A stretch of 64,000 nt of DNA, taken from positions 4,103,001 to 4,167,000 of the forward strand of contig NZ_LT629693.1 in the NCBI RefSeq assembly GCF_900099825.1, given 5' to 3'. Source of the DNA: Bradyrhizobium ottawaense (GTDB taxonomy: Bacteria > Pseudomonadota > Alphaproteobacteria > Rhizobiales > Xanthobacteraceae). The notes under the pieces were generated by a model, which had not been told where the DNA came from, did no database searches, and saw only the letters and a list, made by a program, of their open reading frames with translations. Below, piece by piece: positions 42,654 through 52,477 of this stretch (its first letter is position 1; the number at the start of each line of letters is the position of its first letter). The position numbers and the translations under genes are program-made.

Positions 42654-42921
42654 GCCTGCCTCCCATTATATCTGGGCCGATGCTACGGCGTGGACCCCGC
42701 CATGAAAAGGCGGCCGCAGACCCCGGCTCGCCCTTCCAATCCAGCGATTCCTGTCCAATATAGTGGGTTACGGGAAGGCGTCGCCGATGGTGGCGCCTTC
42801 GACCGTCGTGGCTTGTCTAAGTCATTGAATAAACAGAGTAAAATTTCAATTCGGGAGAAGGTGGGCGCTGTCGTCCCCGTTCCCTTGGTGAATGTCACCA
42901 AAACCTGATATTCGAGGCCCC

Positions 42922-44214
<1,293 letters not shown>

Positions 44215-44224
44215 CGCGTCGCCC

Positions 44225-44313
44225 GTAGCCCGGATGAGCGTCAGCGAAATCCGGGGGCTGGGTTGTTGGCGGATTGTTCGATCCCGGATTGCGCTTCGCT
44301 TCATCCGGGCTAC
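44225..44313. repeat. Inverted-repeat hairpin, family D copy 2
   Basis: GTAGCCCGGATGAGCG at the left end and CTTCATCCGGGCTAC at the right end match copy 1 at 12263-12340; the centre differs. It sits between ispG and the TauD-like gene, 35 bases before the latter's ATG. Confidence 0.8.
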
Positions 44314-44348
44314 GATGGCGCAAATAAACAAGCCATCGGAGGACGTCC

Positions 44349-45230
44349 ATGAGCTCGCTGTCCAGCAAGCAGGGACCTCGCTACCGGCACGTCGCCGGCG
44401 AGACCGAGCCCTACGAGACCATCGGCGTCGAGAAGCTGACGCCAATCATCGGCGCCGAGATTTCCGGCGTCGATCTCGCGGGTTCGCTCTCCAACCGCAC
44501 CATGGACGAGATCCATCGCGCGCTTGCCGAAAACCTCGTGATATTTTTTCGCGACCAGCACATCACCCCGGCCCAGCACCTCGCCTTCGGCCGCAAGTTC
44601 GGCGACCTGCACATCCATCCCGCCGCACCGCATGAAGGCGACGATGCGGCGTTGATGAAGATCTATGCCGACAAGGATAGCCCACGCGCCAATGGCGAGG
44701 GCTGGCACACCGACGTGTCCTGCGACGAGGAGCCGCCGATGGGCTCGATCCTCTACATCAAGCAGTGCCCGCCGCGCGGCGGCGACACGCTGTTCGCCAA
44801 CATGTACGCGGCTTACGAATCCTTGTCGGACCGGATGAAGGCCTATCTCGATGGGCTCACCGCGCTGCATGACGGCGAGCAGACCTATCGCGGGCTGTAC
44901 GCCAATTACGGCGTCGCCGACCGGCCGCAATATCCGCGCGCCGAGCATCCGGTCGTGCGCACCCATCCGGTGACGGGCAAGAAGGCGCTCTACGTCAACC
45001 GCGGCTTCACCCGCTTCCTGATCGGCGTCCCCCGCGACGAGAGCGACGCCATGCTGGCCTATCTCTACCAGCACGCGGAAAATCCGCTATTCCAGTGCCG
45101 CTTCCGCTGGACCGAAAACGCGATCGCGTTCTGGGACAACCGCTGCGCCCAGCACCGCGCGATGTGGGATTACTGGCCGCACACCCGTTCCGGCACGCGG
45201 GTAACGGTGAAGGGCGAACGGCCGGTCTAG
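44349..45230 (+). CDS. TauD/TfdA family Fe(II)/2-oxoglutarate dioxygenase
   Basis: A 293-residue enzyme; the ATG follows CGGAGGACG. The metal triad is visible: His and Asp in GWHTDVSCDEEPP and the distal His in CAQHRAMWDYWPH, with the 2-oxoglutarate-binding Arg in GTRVTVKGERPV. IIGAEISGVDLAGSLS near residue 40 is the family N-terminal motif. Members hydroxylate taurine, alkyl sulfates, 2,4-D or aromatic acids; the substrate is unknown. The next gene, a Rieske oxygenase, has the same CATCGGAGGACG leader and lies 74 bases on, so the two probably form one catabolic unit. Confidence 0.92.
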   Translation: MSSLSSKQGPRYRHVAGETEPYETIGVEKLTPIIGAEISGVDLAGSLSNRTMDEIHRALAENLVIFFRDQHITPAQHLAFGRKFGDLHIHPAAPHEGDDAALMKIYADKDSPRANGEGWHTDVSCDEEPPMGSILYIKQCPPRGGDTLFANMYAAYESLSDRMKAYLDGLTALHDGEQTYRGLYANYGVADRPQYPRAEHPVVRTHPVTGKKALYVNRGFTRFLIGVPRDESDAMLAYLYQHAENPLFQCRFRWTENAIAFWDNRCAQHRAMWDYWPHTRSGTRVTVKGERPV

Positions 45231-45304
45231 TTGGAATGCGTTGACGGCTCGCGCGACCTGCGCCAAGCTTGGCCAAAAGCAAGACAAACATCGGAGGACG
45301 CCCC

Positions 45305-46645
45305 ATGCTCCGCGCGGAAGACAACAAATTCCTGACCGAGAGCGGCGCCGGAACCGGAATGGGCGAATTGCTGCGGCGGTTCTGGCTGCCGGTGCTGCTG
45401 TCAAAGGAATTGCCCGACGCCGACGGCACCCCGAAGAAGATTGTCGTGATGGGCGAGGAACTGCTCGCCTTCCGTGACAGCCGCGGCGTAGTCGGCGTCA
45501 TCGACCAGTACTGCCCGCACCGCGGCGCCAATCTCTGGCTCGGCCGCAACGAGGAATGCGGCATCCGCTGCGTCTATCACGGCTGGAAATTCGACACCGA
45601 TGGCCGCTGCGTCGACATGCCGACGTCGTATCCCGACCTCAACGCCAAGGACCTGATCCGCATCAAGTCCTATCCGGTGCGCGAATGGGGCGACATGATC
45701 TGGGCCTATATGGGCCCGGCGGAGCAGGTTCCGGAATTGCCGGCGCTGGAGATGGCGCTGGTGCCGGCCTCGCACCGCTACGTCACCAAGAAGTGGCAGG
45801 ACTGCAACTGGGTGCAAGCGCTGGAAGGCGCGATCGACACCGCGCATTTCACCTTCGCGCATCTGAGCTTCGAAAAAGAAGAGAACGAAATCCTCGATAT
45901 CAAGAAGCATTTCGTCAATCCGCTGACGCGGGTCGCCACCGACCATATGCGCTGGATCGCCGAAGATCCGCGCCCGGTGATCAAGATCCATCCGCACGAG
46001 GCCGGCCTGACGGTCGCCGGCGGCCGGCTGACCGGCACCGACAATATCTACTGGCGCATCGCCCAGTTCCTGATGCCGGTGCACGCCTATGCGCCGAGCT
46101 CGATGCCCGGCGAGAATATCTTCGGCCAGAGCTTCGTTCCGGTCACCGACACCGGCTGCTGGATCTACACCTATGCCTGGAACCCGGAGCGCCCGCTGAC
46201 GCAGGCCGAACGCGACGGTTATGACCGTGGCAATGGCGTGATGTCGGAGGTCGACGACAACTACATACCGTTGCGTAACAGGGCGAATGATTACCTGATC
46301 GACCGCAAACTGCAGAAGACCAGCAGCTACACCGGCATCAAGGGCGTGTCCGAACAGGACGCCGCCGTGCAGGATAGCCAGGGCCGGATTGCCGATCGCA
46401 CCCGCGAGCATCTTGGGCCGACCGATCTCGGGATTCTGCATTTCCGCAAACTGGTGATGGAAGCCGCCCGCGCGCTGCAGAAGGGCGAAGCGCCCTCACA
46501 CGTCGCGCATCAGGACCGCTACACGGTGCGCTCCGGCGCCTGCGTCACCAGCAAGGCCAAGGACCTGACCGCGGTCATGATCGAACGGTTCGGCGATGCG
46601 GCCGGATACGTCGGCGCGCCGGGCAGGAATGCGGCGGCGGAGTAG
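45305..46645 (+). CDS. Rieske-type aromatic-ring-hydroxylating oxygenase, alpha subunit
   Basis: A 446-residue protein; the ATG at 45305 follows GGAGGACG. The N-terminal Rieske domain binds a [2Fe-2S] cluster through CPHRG and CVYHGWKFD (about 78-103). The mononuclear iron site is in ALEGAIDTAHFTFAHL (H-x4-H, about 180-186). The overall pattern and the late sequence IPLRNRANDYLIDRKLQK fit the phthalate 4,5-dioxygenase/phenoxybenzoate-dioxygenase-like branch. A separate reductase is needed and is not nearby. It shares strand and leader with the TauD-type gene. Confidence 0.93.
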   Translation: MLRAEDNKFLTESGAGTGMGELLRRFWLPVLLSKELPDADGTPKKIVVMGEELLAFRDSRGVVGVIDQYCPHRGANLWLGRNEECGIRCVYHGWKFDTDGRCVDMPTSYPDLNAKDLIRIKSYPVREWGDMIWAYMGPAEQVPELPALEMALVPASHRYVTKKWQDCNWVQALEGAIDTAHFTFAHLSFEKEENEILDIKKHFVNPLTRVATDHMRWIAEDPRPVIKIHPHEAGLTVAGGRLTGTDNIYWRIAQFLMPVHAYAPSSMPGENIFGQSFVPVTDTGCWIYTYAWNPERPLTQAERDGYDRGNGVMSEVDDNYIPLRNRANDYLIDRKLQKTSSYTGIKGVSEQDAAVQDSQGRIADRTREHLGPTDLGILHFRKLVMEAARALQKGEAPSHVAHQDRYTVRSGACVTSKAKDLTAVMIERFGDAAGYVGAPGRNAAAE

Positions 46646-46653
46646 GGCTCTCT

Positions 46654-46773
46654 CGTCGTCCCCGCGAAGGCGGGGACCCATAACCACCGGCTGCAATTGT
46701 TGAAGAAGGTGGCAACTCCATCGCCCGATCGATAGGCCGCGGCGTATGGGTCCCGGCTCAAGGCCGGGACGAC
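46654..46773. repeat. Inverted-repeat element, family E
   Basis: CGTCGTCCCCGCGAAGGCGGGGACCCATA (46654-46682, itself a hairpin) is answered at the right by TATGGGTCCCGGCTCAAGGCCGGGACGAC (46745-46773, a second hairpin). The outer CGTCGTCCC/GGGACGAC and GACCCATA/TATGGGTC parts are inverted copies. It separates two convergent genes. Confidence 0.75.
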
Positions 46774-46789
46774 AGGTGGTGATATATCG

Positions 46790-48397
46790 TCACAACGGTA
46801 TCCGCCGGTACTCCCGGTTGCTCAGGCTCGCCTCCTCCAGATCGAGGTCGCGCTCGATCCGGCGGCGCGTTTCGTCGGTGATCTTGCCGTCGCGCAGCAA
46901 AACGTGGATGAATTTTCGCTCCGCCGCGATCAGTTCGCGTGTCAGCGCGGTGCCGGCTGCCGAGACGTCGTGCTTGTCGGGATCGAGCGTATCCGGCAAC
47001 TGGTTGGCGCGAATCTCGTGCCGCGCGCGCAGCAGCTTCACGACTTCGTCGGATAGTTCGCGGTCGTCGGTGATGGCATCGAGCGATTTGAGGGCGGCAG
47101 CGAGCGCCTCGCGCCGCGCCTCGATCTCGGCTTCATGCTCGGCGATGTGTTCGTCATGGCCGGCTTGCGCGACGCCGAGCCATCGCACCAGCGGTGGCAA
47201 TCCCAATCCGGTCCCGACCAGGGTGATCAGGATGACACCGAAGGTGACGAACAGGATCAGGTCGCGATAGGGAAACGCCTCGCCGTTCGACAGGGTGTAG
47301 GGCAGCGCAAGCGCTGCGGCCAGCGACACCGCGCCGCGCACGCCGGTGAAGGCGATTACGAACACCGTGCGCCAGGATGGGTAAGGGTCGCGCTCGCGCA
47401 GCCGCTTGTTGAAGGTTCGCGGCAGATAGGTTGCGGGATAGACCCAGGCAAAGCGCGCGACGACGACGATGACCACGACCAGCCCGACCGCAAACAGAAT
47501 GTCGTGGAGCGGAAACGCCTTCGACTTCTCCAGCAGCGAGCGCATCTGAAAGCCGGTCAGCAGGAACAGCAGGCCTTCGATCAGGTAGATCACGAGGTCC
47601 CAGACGAAGATGCCCTGCAGACGCGTCGCCGACGAGATCCATAGCGGCCCGTTCCAGCTGATATAGAGGCCGCAGGCGACGGTCGCGATCACGCCGGAGC
47701 CGCCGAAATGCTCGGGGATCCAGTAGGCGACGTAGGGCGTGATCAGGGACAGCGTGATCTCGACCTGCGGATCGCGGGCGCGATGCCGGACGCGGAGCGA
47801 GAGCCAGCCGACCGCCGCGCCGAACAGGATCTCGCCGACCACGATGGCCGCAAACGTGCCGGTCGCCTGCGGCAGCGAGAACAGCCCGGTCGAAATCGCA
47901 ACTACCGCGAAGCGATAGAGGGTCAGCGCGGTGGCGTCGTTGGCAAGACCCTCGCCCTCGAGCACGACGAGGATGCGGCGCGGCAGCCCGAGCTTGCGTG
48001 CGATCGCCAGCGGCGCCACCACGTCCGGCGGGGCGACAATGGCGCCGAGCAGGAAGCCGACGCCCCAGGGCAACCCGATCAGATAGTGCGTGGCGGCGGC
48101 GACCGCGAAGGCGGTGAAAATCACGCATCCGACCGACAACAGGATGATGACGCGCAGGTTGAACTTGAACTCGCGCCAGCTCATGGCAACGCCGGCCGAA
48201 TAGATCAGCGGCGGCAGCACCACCAGCAGCACCAGTTCGGGCGGCAATTCAATCGACGGCATCCCCGGCACGAAGGCGAGTGCGATGCCGGCCAGCAGCA
48301 GCAGGATGGCCGGCACCGCGTTGATGCGCCGCGCCAACAGCGCGGTCCCTGCCAGCACGGCGAGCAGGATCAAGAAGATCTGAAACTTGGCTTCCAT
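46790..48397 (-). CDS. CPA1-family Na+/H+ antiporter (NhaP-type)
   Basis: About 535 residues, starting at the ATG at 48395-48397 behind GGGGA. Twelve or so membrane helices fill the first 400 residues. The ion-site region GAIVAPPDVVAPLAIARKLGLP and the downstream LEGEGLANDATALTLYRFAV are those of CPA1 exchangers, with the Asp pair for cation binding (here in the helix before GLPRR and in NDATAL). A cytoplasmic helical tail of about 130 residues (AQAGHDEHIAEHEAEIEARR onward) may regulate activity. It is a single gene, unrelated to its neighbours. Confidence 0.9.
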   Translation of the reverse strand: MEAKFQIFLILLAVLAGTALLARRINAVPAILLLLAGIALAFVPGMPSIELPPELVLLVVLPPLIYSAGVAMSWREFKFNLRVIILLSVGCVIFTAFAVAAATHYLIGLPWGVGFLLGAIVAPPDVVAPLAIARKLGLPRRILVVLEGEGLANDATALTLYRFAVVAISTGLFSLPQATGTFAAIVVGEILFGAAVGWLSLRVRHRARDPQVEITLSLITPYVAYWIPEHFGGSGVIATVACGLYISWNGPLWISSATRLQGIFVWDLVIYLIEGLLFLLTGFQMRSLLEKSKAFPLHDILFAVGLVVVIVVVARFAWVYPATYLPRTFNKRLRERDPYPSWRTVFVIAFTGVRGAVSLAAALALPYTLSNGEAFPYRDLILFVTFGVILITLVGTGLGLPPLVRWLGVAQAGHDEHIAEHEAEIEARREALAAALKSLDAITDDRELSDEVVKLLRARHEIRANQLPDTLDPDKHDVSAAGTALTRELIAAERKFIHVLLRDGKITDETRRRIERDLDLEEASLSNREYRRIPL

Positions 48398-48483
48398 AGT
48401 GGTCCCCATTCGCAGGGAAACACCTGCAAGGTCAATGCCGCCGGGGGCGGGCGCACGGACGCAGGACAATCCGGAACCCGGGG

Positions 48484-48852
48484 TTATGGTGCGAGGGCCG
48501 CCTGTCGAAGCGGTCGCTCCGTTTGCGCCGACGTGTCCGGCGCCGTCGCGCCCAGCGAAAAGCCGAGTTCGATATCCTCGGGCGTCTGCTGGAACTGCTT
48601 TCTGACCGAGGCGCGCACCGCGTCGGCAAGTTCGCGGAGCGGCTTGGCGTCGTACAGCTTCGGGAAGGTGACGGTCACCGAGACGAGCCGCCCATTGTGC
48701 CAGTTGAAACCTACGCCCGGCTTCAGCCCGGTCACCTGCTCAAGATCGCTCGCGACGGCCTGCGAATGCTTGTAGCCGTCCACAAGCGTATTGATCATAC
48801 CGCAGGCGGCGAGACAGGAAGCGAGAACGAGGATGGCGATAATCTTGCGCAT
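48484..48852 (-). CDS. Putative lipoprotein of unknown function
   Basis: A 122-residue protein with a type II signal peptide: KIIAILVLASCLAACG, with a lipobox LAAC. The mature part is about 100 residues (LKPGVGFNWHNGRLVSVTVTFP is the most distinctive stretch) and ends in an Ala/Thr/Gln-rich tail. The ATG at 48850-48852 follows GGAG. I do not recognise a family with a known role. The next minus-strand gene (NTF2-like) lies 20 bases upstream, so they may share a transcript. Confidence 0.75.
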   Translation of the reverse strand: MRKIIAILVLASCLAACGMINTLVDGYKHSQAVASDLEQVTGLKPGVGFNWHNGRLVSVTVTFPKLYDAKPLRELADAVRASVRKQFQQTPEDIELGFSLGATAPDTSAQTERPLRQAALAP

Positions 48853-48872
48853 GGTTGCACTCCGCGCGGCCG

Positions 48873-49247
48873 TCATTCCCTGAGATCGTAGCGATAGGAT
48901 TTCGATACGATCTTCCAGCCGTCGGCCAGCTTCATCGCCACCAGATAGTCGGTGAAATAGCGCGGCGGCAACTGGCAGCGCACCTTGACGAAGGCGGTCT
49001 GGTCGTCCGAGCGGTCGATCGTGACGATAAAATCCTCGCGCGGCTTGCCTTCCGCTTTCGCCGACGGCCGCTTGCGGACGCGGTCGAGCCAGTCCGGCAC
49101 GGTCAGGACCTGCAACGCGCCCTTTTCGACCCAGCGCAAATCCGCGGTCGGGTCGAAGATCGCGCTGAGCTTGTCGGCGTCGCCCTCATAGAGGCCATCG
49201 AAGTAGTTCTTGACCACGGCTTCGACGGTCGATCGGTCATGGCTCAC
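48873..49247 (-). CDS. NTF2-like (nuclear transport factor 2 superfamily) protein
   Basis: A 124-residue protein from a GTG at 49245-49247 right behind GGAGGATAC. The fold signature is STVEAVVKNYFDGLYEGDADKLSAIFDPTADL near the start and AFVKVRCQLPPRYFTDYLVAMKLADGWKIVSKSYR at the end, matching the SnoaL-like/lumazine-binding-type NTF2 group. Such cone-fold proteins bind small ligands or act as isomerases. The function is unknown. It is probably co-transcribed with the lipoprotein gene downstream. Confidence 0.82.
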   Translation of the reverse strand: MSHDRSTVEAVVKNYFDGLYEGDADKLSAIFDPTADLRWVEKGALQVLTVPDWLDRVRKRPSAKAEGKPREDFIVTIDRSDDQTAFVKVRCQLPPRYFTDYLVAMKLADGWKIVSKSYRYDLRE

Positions 49248-49345
49248 GGCGTATCCTCCGGGATTCAGGTTTGTTTGGGCTGAATTAAGCCACGAACCGG
49301 CCCAATGCGCTATGGTGAGTTCGTCATCACCGCGAGGAATAATTC

Positions 49346-49774
49346 GTGTCGGGTTCAGCAATTCAAAATGCTCGCATCCTGGTCGGAGAATGCTTCTGCC
49401 GTACGGTGGGCTACGCCGTCGCTGACGCCTTCGAATACGCCCTCAACTGCCACTGTTCGAATTGCCGGCGGACCACCGGTTCGGCGTTCAAGCCGTTCGC
49501 GGGCATTGCGCGCGACAAGCTTCGTGTCACCAAGGGCGATGACGGCCTCATGATCCATGGCGACGCGACCGGCCACAACGCGCACTGCCGTCGCTGCGGC
49601 TCGCTGCTCTATTCGGTGGTCCGCGACGGCGCCTACGTCCATGTCGCGATGGGCACGCTGGTCGACGATCCCTCGATCCGCCCGACCGCCCACATCTTCG
49701 TGGGATCCAAGGCGCCCTGGGTTTCGATCACGGACGATTTGCCGCAGTATGAAGGGCATGTCGTGCCGCGCTGA
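49346..49774 (+). CDS. GFA (DUF636) family zinc protein
   Basis: A 142-residue protein from a GTG behind GAGGAATAATTC. It has the family zinc-binding cysteines: GECFCRTVGY, NCHCSNCRRTTGSAF and HCRRCGSLLYS. This fold was first described for glutathione-dependent formaldehyde-activating enzyme (Gfa), but most members lack a proven activity. The C-terminal AHIFVGSKAPWVSITDDLPQYEG is also standard for the family. It stands alone between divergent and same-strand neighbours. Confidence 0.9.
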   Translation: MSGSAIQNARILVGECFCRTVGYAVADAFEYALNCHCSNCRRTTGSAFKPFAGIARDKLRVTKGDDGLMIHGDATGHNAHCRRCGSLLYSVVRDGAYVHVAMGTLVDDPSIRPTAHIFVGSKAPWVSITDDLPQYEGHVVPR

Positions 49775-50000
49775 GCGGGCGCGCGTTTCGGGAATACCCT
49801 GCCGCCATGAGGGGTCTATACCCCTTCGGGAACCCGACGAAAAAGCGAAGGCGGGCGAACCGGCGGCGGGTTTGCCGGACTAATAACAGAGCGGTCGCAC
49901 GATCGGCACCGGAGCGGATCGTGACCCAACTCACAAAGCCCGGCTTTGGCTTCTGGTAGGCAGGCCGGTGTGTTAGAAAGTGCGAGGATCAGGACGCGTC

Positions 50001-51785
50001 ATGATGAAATCCGGATCTCTAAAATTGTATCGATGGATTCTGACCGCCGCAGCCCTCCTGCTGGTGAGCGAACCGGCTCTTGCCGAGAAGCGCGTGGCGC
50101 TGGTGCTTGGCAATTCCGCCTACCAGAATGTCGCGCCGCTCGCCAATCCGGCCAACGACGGCGCCAAAATGGCCGCCACCTTGAAGGATGCCGGCTTCGA
50201 TGTCGTCGACTCCCGCCGCGACCTTCCGGCGGCCGAGACCCGGCGCGCGCTGCGCGATTTTGCCGACCGCGCGCGCGATGCCGATATTGCGGTGGTCTAT
50301 TACGCCGGCCACGGCATCGAGGTCGACGGCTCCAATTATCTCATTCCGGTGGATGCCAAGCTGGAACGCGATACCGATATCTATGACGAGGCATTTTCGC
50401 TGGACCGCATCCTGATCGCGATCGAGCCCGCCAAGAAGTTGCGGCTCGTCATTCTCGACGCCTGCCGCGACAATCCGTTTTCCAAGAAGATGAAGCGCAC
50501 CGTTGCCACGCGCGCGGTTGGCCAAGGCCTCGCCAAGGTCGAGCCGACCAGTCCGAACGTGCTGATCGCCTATTCGGCCAAGGCCGGCTCCACCGCCGCC
50601 GACGGCGATGGTACCAATAGCCCGTTTACGTTAGCGCTTTCCCATCACCTGACGACGCCCGGCCTCGACGTGCGCCGTGCGTTCGGCTTTGTCCGCGACG
50701 AGGTGCTCAAGACCACCAACAACCGGCAGGAGCCGTTCGTTTATGGTTCGCTCGGCGGTGAAGACGTGCCGCTTGTGCCGGCGCCCGCCCGCGCGGCCCC
50801 CGCCGCGGCAGCCGCGCCAGCTGTGCCCGCGCTCAGCGCGCAGGCCGAGGCTCGCCGCGATTACGAACTGGCGCTGCAAGTCGGCAACAAGAGCGCGCTC
50901 AACGCCTTCCTGGCGCAATACCCTGATGGATTCTACGCCAGCCTCGCCAAACTTCAGCTCGAGAAGATCGCGGCCGAAGAGGCCCGGGTCGCCGCGACCG
51001 AGAAGGCGCGGCTGACCGAACAGGAGCGGGCGCGGCTCGCTGCCGAAGGCGCCCAGAAGACGCAGCAGGCGAAAGCCGAGGCTGACGCCAAGGCCGCCGA
51101 GCAGGCGCGCATCGCGGCTGAGAAAGCCAAGCAGGTGGCGCAGGATCAGGCCGCCGCCGCCGAGCAGAAGCGCGCCGCGGCTGAAAAGGCCGCTGCCGAC
51201 AAGGACAAAAGTGTGAACCTCGCGGCCCTCAGTGCCGGGCCGCCGCAGGCCGATGTCACCAAATCGGTACAGACCGAGCTGCGCCGCGTCGGTTGTCTGA
51301 CAGGGGCTGCCGATGGCGAATGGAATTCGGCCTCGCAGCGTTCGCTGAGTCAGTTCAACCGCTACGCCGGGACCAAGCTCGACGTCAAAGTGGCGAGCGT
51401 CGATACGCTCGACGCCGTCAAGCTGAAGACGTCGCGGGTCTGCCCGCTGATCTGCGAACATGGCTTCAGGGCCGATGGCGACCGCTGCAGCAAGATCAGC
51501 TGTGCCGAAGGCTCGTTCCTCAACGGCGACAATGAATGCGAGAAGCGCCCGGAGAAGAAGCCGGTCGCCAGGCGCGATACGGACGATCGCCGGGAGCGCG
51601 AGCGGTCAGTTCGGGAGCCGCAGGAACCGAGGCGCGTTATTGTCAGGCGCGCTCCAGAGCCCGCTTCCCCGCGCACTTCATCATCCGCTCCTGGGATCGG
51701 GGCTTCCGGCCAGCCACTGACCGGGCGGGAACGTGAAGTTGGTTGCAACGGTTACGGCGCCATCATGTCCGGAAAGTGCCCGTAA
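50001..51785 (+). CDS. Secreted caspase-fold (peptidase C14 / metacaspase-like) protein with Cys-rich tail
   Basis: A 594-residue protein: a signal peptide (to about residue 28, SEPALAEK), then a caspase p20-like domain (about 29-250) starting KRVALVLGNSAYQNVAPLAN. The catalytic dyad is His104 in YYAGHGIE and Cys155 in LDACRDNPF. A linker and a long Ala/Glu/Lys-rich coiled coil (about 330-410) follow. Next comes a peptidoglycan-binding-like motif (LRRVGCLTGAADGEW...LSQFNRYAG) and a Cys-rich stretch (CPLICEHGF, RCSKISCAEG, NECEKR) before an Arg-rich end. Bacterial relatives are Arg/Lys-specific; partners here are unknown. Confidence 0.9.
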   Translation: MMKSGSLKLYRWILTAAALLLVSEPALAEKRVALVLGNSAYQNVAPLANPANDGAKMAATLKDAGFDVVDSRRDLPAAETRRALRDFADRARDADIAVVYYAGHGIEVDGSNYLIPVDAKLERDTDIYDEAFSLDRILIAIEPAKKLRLVILDACRDNPFSKKMKRTVATRAVGQGLAKVEPTSPNVLIAYSAKAGSTAADGDGTNSPFTLALSHHLTTPGLDVRRAFGFVRDEVLKTTNNRQEPFVYGSLGGEDVPLVPAPARAAPAAAAAPAVPALSAQAEARRDYELALQVGNKSALNAFLAQYPDGFYASLAKLQLEKIAAEEARVAATEKARLTEQERARLAAEGAQKTQQAKAEADAKAAEQARIAAEKAKQVAQDQAAAAEQKRAAAEKAAADKDKSVNLAALSAGPPQADVTKSVQTELRRVGCLTGAADGEWNSASQRSLSQFNRYAGTKLDVKVASVDTLDAVKLKTSRVCPLICEHGFRADGDRCSKISCAEGSFLNGDNECEKRPEKKPVARRDTDDRRERERSVREPQEPRRVIVRRAPEPASPRTSSSAPGIGASGQPLTGREREVGCNGYGAIMSGKCP

Positions 51786-51786
51786 C

Positions 51787-52476
51787 CTAAATCGCACTGG
51801 CGGCGATATTGACCATCAACGCGACCAGCGCGGTGTTGAACACGAACGAGATGATGCCGTGCACCGTCGCGGTGCGGCGGATGATCCGGTCGGTGATCCC
51901 GACGTCGGACACCTGCGCGGTCATGCCGATCACGAACGAGAAGTAGACGAAGTCCCAATAGTCAGCCTCGTCATCCGCGTCGCCGCTCGGAAACTGCAGG
52001 CCGCCGGGCTTGGACCCGCGATAATAGTCATGTGCGTAATGCAGCGAGAACGCGGTGTGAACCGCCGTCCATGACAGTGCGATCGTAATCGTCGCCAGCG
52101 CCAGTCCAGGCCCGCTGCGGTTCGAGGCGCCCAGTTCGAACACGATAGCGGCGATACTGGCGAAGGCGCCGAGCGCGGTCACCAGCAGGATCAGGAAGCG
52201 GCCGTCATCCTGCAGCACCGCGTTGCGGCGGATGTGCGCGATGCCGCTGCGCAGCACCATGATGTAGACCAGCGCCAGATAGAACGAGACGAAGACGTCC
52301 CAGCCGACCAGCAGCCGGGTCACCAGCCGCAGCGAACCCGGCAGCAGGAAGAACGCGACGATGCCGATCGCCATCGAGATGAACGTGCGCGGCCGCGCAT
52401 AGACCACGCGGAGCGGGACCGGCATTTTCCTGAACCGGTCGATAAACCCGTCGATGTCGTGCTTGGGGGTTGGCAC
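51787..52476 (-). CDS. DUF1345 family membrane protein
   Basis: A 229-residue protein, probably from a GTG at 52474-52476, one base after the ispA stop, so translation is likely coupled. Five or so hydrophobic spans are present, including FISMAIGIVAFFLLPG and FLILLVTALGAFASIAAIVFEL. The conserved ALSWTAVHTAFSLHYAHDYY and WDFVYFSFVIGMTAQVSDVGI are hallmarks of DUF1345. Function is unknown. It shares an operon with farnesyl diphosphate synthase, which gives no clear clue to its role. Confidence 0.88.
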   Translation of the reverse strand: MPTPKHDIDGFIDRFRKMPVPLRVVYARPRTFISMAIGIVAFFLLPGSLRLVTRLLVGWDVFVSFYLALVYIMVLRSGIAHIRRNAVLQDDGRFLILLVTALGAFASIAAIVFELGASNRSGPGLALATITIALSWTAVHTAFSLHYAHDYYRGSKPGGLQFPSGDADDEADYWDFVYFSFVIGMTAQVSDVGITDRIIRRTATVHGIISFVFNTALVALMVNIAASAI

Positions 52477-52477
52477 G

